Source of the DNA: Actinomycetota bacterium
GTDB lineage: Bacteria; Actinomycetota; Actinomycetes; Nanopelagicales; Nanopelagicaceae
Direction of reading: 5' to 3'
DNA length: 5,915 nucleotides
Assembly (NCBI GenBank): GCA_009700715.1
Contig: WLLM01000056.1
Location: forward strand, 1-5,915
In this document: positions 5,720-5,915 of the stretch, one piece after another
Position numbering within the stretch: the first letter of the stretch is position 1
How the letters are laid out: every line of letters begins with the position of its first letter
Notes under the pieces: model-generated
What the model was told of the DNA's origin: nothing
The model's input: only the letters and a program-made list of their open reading frames with translations
Databases searched by the model: none
Made by a program: the position numbers and the translations under genes

Positions 5720-5722
5720 GAT

Positions 5723-5729
5723 AAGGGAG
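5723..5729 (+). promoter_or_regulatory. Ribosome binding site for the GTG start of the MMPL gene
   Basis: AAGGGAG ends 7 bases before the GTG at 5737 and decides this start, which places a normal short cytoplasmic N-terminus before the first membrane helix. Confidence 0.7.
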
Positions 5730-5736
5730 CCTAAAC

Positions 5737-5915
5737 GTGTTTGAGAAACTCGGTCATTTATTGGTACGCCGCAGTAAGGCGGTCTTGATTGTATTTTCGA
5801 TCACGATCTTGGCAGCGGGTGGAATTGGCTCACTAGCTTTCAGCAAGCTCGATTCAGGCGGTTATTCTGATTTATCAAGTGAATCTGCACAAGCTGCAAG
5901 TTATTTGACAGATAA
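5737..5915 (+). CDS. MMPL/RND-superfamily transporter (partial, N-terminus only)
   Basis: The frame opens at GTG 5737 and runs off the right edge after 59 codons. The N-terminus MFEKLGHLLVRRSK is a short basic cytoplasmic segment. A first membrane helix follows (about 14-35), then LDSGGYSDLSSESAQAASYL (39-58), which matches the L-x-x-GG-[FY]-x-D...SES-x-A pattern seen just after the first helix in actinobacterial MMPL proteins. Full-length members have about 700-1000 residues and 11-12 helices and use the proton gradient to export lipids, drugs or other hydrophobic compounds. The substrate cannot be inferred. Control by the divergent TetR regulator is strongly suggested by the operator-like sites over its promoter. 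Confidence 0.82.
   Translation, partial: MFEKLGHLLVRRSKAVLIVFSITILAAGGIGSLAFSKLDSGGYSDLSSESAQAASYLTD

Overview
The window looks like chromosomal DNA of a low-GC actinobacterium; by eye the base composition is in the mid-40s percent GC. Several features are typical of Actinobacteria: a 5-formyltetrahydrofolate cyclo-ligase gene divergent from a MoeA/gephyrin-type gene, a CopD-CtaG fusion membrane protein with a CopC-type partner, an FmdB zinc ribbon, and a WHG-type TetR regulator divergent from an MMPL transporter. Modest GC and very tight packing (overlapping stop codons, an ATGA overlap, gaps of 0-16 bases) suggest a streamlined free-living lineage such as the freshwater acI/Nanopelagicales group. 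That placement is inference, not proven here.

Layout. Positions 1-477 (-) hold the first 159 codons of a MoeA-like gene that runs off the left edge; it appears to lack the whole MoeA domain II. A 45-base divergent promoter region follows, then 5-formyltetrahydrofolate cyclo-ligase at 523-1077 (+). Its stop codon interlocks with that of an acyl-CoA dehydrogenase (1074-2225, -). That dehydrogenase is the last gene of a minus-strand operon: CopC-like protein (4083-4598), then CopD-CtaG fusion (2242-4086), then acyl-CoA dehydrogenase. A divergent 105-base region separates the operon from an FmdB-family zinc-ribbon gene (4704-4919, +). Directly abutting it on the other strand is a 39-codon acidic ORF (4920-5039, -) that follows a TetR regulator gene (5046-5654, -). 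The right edge holds a well-formed regulatory region (5655-5736) and the first 59 codons of an MMPL/RND-type transporter (5737-5915, +).

How the parts may work together. CopC-like and CopD-CtaG proteins form a membrane module for copper handling and haem-copper oxidase assembly; their link to the acyl-CoA dehydrogenase is only transcriptional as far as can be seen. The TetR gene and the MMPL gene form a classic repressor/exporter pair. Two similar operator-like sites lie 31 bp apart, one over the -35 box and one over the predicted transcription start of the MMPL promoter.

Most notable points: a CopC-type protein with no histidine or cysteine at all; a MoeA-like protein without domain II and with an altered active-site motif; the double-operator control region; and the unannotated 39-residue ORF. 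No RNA genes, insertion sequences, CRISPR arrays or wholly new system were seen. No gene-free stretch exceeds about 105 bases.
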